DNA of 64,000 nucleotides, taken from positions 26,042,154 through 26,106,153 of the forward strand of contig CM068552.1 of assembly GCA_035048495.1 (NCBI GenBank). Direction: 5' to 3'. The position numbers and the translations under genes are program-made. Below, one piece after another: positions 61,194 to 64,000 of this stretch. The notes beneath the pieces were generated by a model that had not been told where the DNA came from, did not search any database, and saw only the letters and a program-made list of their open reading frames with translations. How positions within the stretch are numbered: the first letter of the stretch is position 1; each line of letters opens with the position of its first letter. This DNA comes from Euptelea pleiosperma (lineage: Eukaryota > Streptophyta > Magnoliopsida > Ranunculales > Eupteleaceae).

Positions 61194-61560
61194 CCTTCAT
61201 TGACACGTACAGTCAGCGACGTCACTGACTAAAGCCAATATGAGCCACGTGGCACATTCTTAAGAGGACACTAACCATATGGATGTTTGGCCAATCACTA
61301 GGTGGACCTACAAACCACAAATAAACCTGATCGATGATTTCTAATCGTTGGATTGAAGTTATTTTCATGGGTTGATTTTAACCGTAGGAATTTAAGCATT
61401 ATTTGGGTACAAAGATCCAAAGGTTTGAAATCACTAATCAAGCTGATTTTCAGTTTGTAGGTCCACCTAGTGATTGGCCAAACATCCATACGATTAGGGT
61501 CCTATTAAGAATGTGCCACGTGGCTCATATGGTTGCAGTCAGCGTCAGCGGTGTCATCGA
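61194..61560. mobile_element. Third foldback element of the G-box family
   Basis: Inverted arms run from AAACCTTCATTGACAC (about 61192) through ATGAGCCACGTGGCACATTCTTAAGAGG to TAGGTGGACCTACAAACC, and back from GGTTTGTAGG-type text near 61455 to GTGCCACGTGGCTCATATGG and GTGTCATCGAAGGTTTA (about 61568). Both arms carry a perfect CACGTG. The inner arms match the elements at 27921 and 28383. The target duplication was not resolved. Confidence 0.7.
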
Positions 61561-61569
61561 AGGTTTAGT

Positions 61570-62711
61570 CAGATATATTCTAGGCTTATTAAAAATTATA
61601 CGCAGGTGTGTGGTCATCATAGAATAAATCTCGAAGTGAGAACTCCTTATGGATGCAGTGTGTGGAGAGGTATTCTGAAGGTGTGCAAAGAATTCGATAA
61701 AGGGGTGCAATTTGAAGTTGGAGCTGGTGATAGAATCAGCTTTTGGGAGGACACCTGGTGCGGTGATAAGCCGCTTAAAGAAGATTTTCCGGAGTTGTTT
61801 TCCATCTCAGAAAGGAAAAGAGGGTCTATTCTTGATTGCTACAGGAATGGATGGGAAGCAGGTGGGTGGAATTTGGGCTTCAGAAGAAACTTGAATGACT
61901 GGGAGATCGATCCGCTTTCTAGTCTTTTAGCGAGACTGCGGGATGTCATCCTTAGACCGATGGTGCAGGATAAAAGATTGTGGTCCTGGACTAAAGGAGG
62001 ATCCTTCTCGGTGAGATCCTTTTATATGGAGCTACAAAGATCCGAAGGAAATACCTTTCTAGTGTCCTCGGTTTGGAAATCAAAGACACCCTCTAAAGTA
62101 GCTTTCTTTGCTTGGGAAGCTTCCTTGGATAAGATCCTCACCATGGATCACTTGATGGCTAGAGGCTTTACCCTAGTGCAATATTGCTGGATGTGCCAAT
62201 CCAATGGGGAATCAGTGAACCATCTTCTTCTACATTGTGAGAAGGCTACGAAGATTTGGAGTGCTTTCTTGTTAGACTTTGGGGTGAGTTGGGTAATGCC
62301 GGCTTCTCTTACGACACTCCTACACAGTTGGAAATCAAAGGCGTTTTCATCTAGAGGGAATGTGTTATGGAGAATGACCCCTCTTGCGATTATTTGGGGA
62401 ATTTGGAAGGAGAGGAACCAGAGAGTCTTTGAAGATAAGCACTCAGATATGCACTCTATTATCCTTAATACCAAGGGGCTGATGTATATGTGGTCTAAGG
62501 CGGTCTTGGAGTGTAAAGGCTTGTTCTTTGAAGACTTTGTTTTCGAGTGGGAGCACATTTGTTCTAGGGAAGGGAGTTGAAGGGAGTCTTGGACTCTTTT
62601 GTTGTCTTGTTAAGGTTGTGTTTAGGTCATCTCGACCAACCTCCCTCGTGCTAGTTGTATCTTTTGGCTTTGGCCCTTTTAATATATTTTTACTTATCAA
62701 AAAAAAAAAAT
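61570..62711 (+). mobile_element. 5'-truncated LINE tail (zf-RVT region)
   Basis: Open from about 61513 to the stop at 62578. Reads FEVGAGDRISFWEDTWCGD, LWSWTKGGSFSVRSFY, then the zf-RVT domain (VWKSKTPSKVAFFAWEASLDKILTMDHL, YCWMCQSNGESVNHLLLHC, IIWGIWKERNQRVFEDK). A 3' UTR and an A run at 62699-62710 follow. The RT and endonuclease are absent, as expected for 5' truncation on insertion. The open frame suggests a fairly recent copy, distinct from the LINE in the array. It starts just inside or next to the foldback element. Confidence 0.85.
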
Positions 62712-63494
62712 TACATATAATCTTTTACGATGTAAACAATTATAAAAATGATTCTTTATTTTATAATTAAAAGTATGGATAATTGCATAGAACACTGTAA
62801 AACTCTATTTTGATCATTTGTTCGTTGTTTGAACATGAATTTTATCAAGCTTGGGCCAGAGTGGAGATGACCTTTGGTCGTAAGTAACCTATTTATGGCT
62901 TTTACATACCTAAATGAAATTATTTTTAGCAATCAATTTGTGTATGTTTTAACTTTTAACTATCGGAATCTCAATTTAGATAATTGTGTCAATGTGTCGA
63001 AACTATTGATCGTGCATATGCTGCTCCAAATGGTTGTTTTTTTGTGACAATGAGTTATGAGTTTTTTATCATGCTTGTTTTATCGTATCTTGAGAAATCA
63101 ATGCGTTTTTTTTAAACATTTGAACAAAAATTCTCTAAACTTCTCCAAGTTGGCTAACTTTTATGGAAATTCTCCAAACTGAATTGAATTTCCTTAAAGT
63201 AATTTCGAATTTTAACTGACCAAAATTTAGAGAAAAGTTGAAGTTTAGAACCTTGTTCCTAAGTGGAAACTTTGGCATGCTACAAAGCATAATAAAGCTT
63301 TGCCCAATCATTGGAGGTTCTCATGACCAATATTCTAATATTTCCAATAAGCAACAAACTATAGAACCCTTAACATGCGAATTGTGGACCATCATTGATA
63401 TGGCAGAAATTTCATACAAAATAAGTTGACCATATGTTATGTCACAGTGATGCCATTTTTGGTGCCACAACATTTGGATCAAATAATTACAGGA
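62712..63494. other. No recognisable feature
   Basis: AT-rich sequence without a supported gene or repeat. Confidence 0.5.
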
Positions 63495-63514
63495 AGAAAT
63501 TCCAGTAGAAGATA

Positions 63515-63636
63515 CTAACTTTCAAAGTTGGTAAAGTCTCTGCATGTTGATATCACAGACCTAGGTTCAAAACCTGTCTTCATCCACTAACCTGTTACCC
63601 GCTAACCACCCCACTTGCCTACCAAAACATAATAAA
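63515..63636 (+). mobile_element. Short SINE with ~20-bp target duplication
   Basis: The head has an A-box-like GTTGGTAAAGTC (63528-63539) and a B-box-like GGTTCAAAACC (63564-63574). The tail is A-rich (CCAAAACATAATAAA). Flanks are AGAAATTCCAGTAGAAGATA (63495-63514) and AGAAATGCCAGTAGAAAAAGATA (63637-63659), a long duplication with few changes, as made by LINE-type priming. About 122 bp in total. Confidence 0.75.
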
Positions 63637-63710
63637 AGAAATGCCAGTAGAAAAAGATAACCAAGAGATGAGACAGTTCTATATAATATCCTTAGAACAG
63701 CAAAAACAAG

Positions 63711-63990
63711 ATAATATATTGTGCCACTTCTTGCATGGAGTTCATTAAAAACTTTAAATACATAAGAGAATGTGAAATGGAACTTGTATCGGGTCTAGCT
63801 GTTGACAAGGACACAGATCTGAAACACTATATCATGGATCTTATTAAAACCAAAAATGAATAGAATGACAGAGAATATTATATGTCACACTTCTTGCATG
63901 GAATTCAATGAAATATAAAATAGATGAGAGAATATGAAATGGGGCAGCATAGTTGCTGAAAAGGATAAAAACATAGATCCCTAACATCTA
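63711..63990. repeat. Diverged direct repeat, period ~170 bp
   Basis: CACTTCTTGCATGGAGTTCA at 63724 recurs as CACTTCTTGCATGGAATTCA at about 63890, with the following 90 bp (AGAGAATGTGAAATGG / AGAGAATATGAAATGG, GCTGTTGACAAGGA / GTTGCTGAAAAGGA) also alike. It continues to the window edge. Confidence 0.7.
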
Positions 63991-64000
63991 ATCTATGTCA

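Overview
The window is nuclear DNA of a flowering plant. Its genes and repeats are plant-specific: an intronless CYP96-type P450, a topoisomerase 3-alpha gene with plant-style zinc-knuckle and GRF tail and very long introns, and copia, gypsy, LINE, TRIM, hAT and Mutator-like elements. Most of the sequence is repeats, so a medium to large genome is likely. I cannot name the species.

Layout. (1) 1-8.7 kb: a decayed minus-strand Ty3/gypsy element (Athila-like gag, protease, RT/RNase H), interrupted twice, followed by a decayed plus-strand SIRE-like copia pol. (2) 8.7-22.2 kb: a tandem array of a ~1.7-kb unit. Each unit joins a CYP96-promoter-like segment ('X') to an ~815-bp 5'-truncated LINE tail with RNase H on the minus strand. 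The last X copy holds a 2.4-kb LTR-like insertion. (3) 22.2-24.65 kb: a CYP96 copy split by a ~1.7-kb inversion, its two open halves pointing in opposite directions. (4) 24.65-29.3 kb: gene-downstream sequence, a 131-bp hairpin satellite, and two foldback elements with 9-bp target duplications. (5) 29,303-30,883: an intact CYP96A-type gene. It and the split copy are a segmental duplication; the second copy's downstream flank is split by a 4.5-kb copia element (31,338-35,873). (6) 37.6-54.1 kb, minus strand: the last six coding exons (258 codons) of TOP3A. All splice phases fit and there is no stop, although the introns hold a 7.9-kb copia element with four later insertions and a LINE fragment. 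(7) 54.1-64 kb: probably an upstream TOP3A intron, with a nearly intact 5.4-kb copia (TSD CTAGG), a foldback element, a LINE tail and a SINE. The TOP3A catalytic exons lie beyond the window.

Only two loci look like working host genes: the CYP96 hydroxylase (cuticular-wax alkane oxidation is the likely role, by family) and TOP3A (dissolution of recombination intermediates). The striking structures are the promoter-plus-LINE array, the inversion-split P450, the hairpin satellite, and the G-box-bearing foldback repeats that also form the upstream region of the intact P450.
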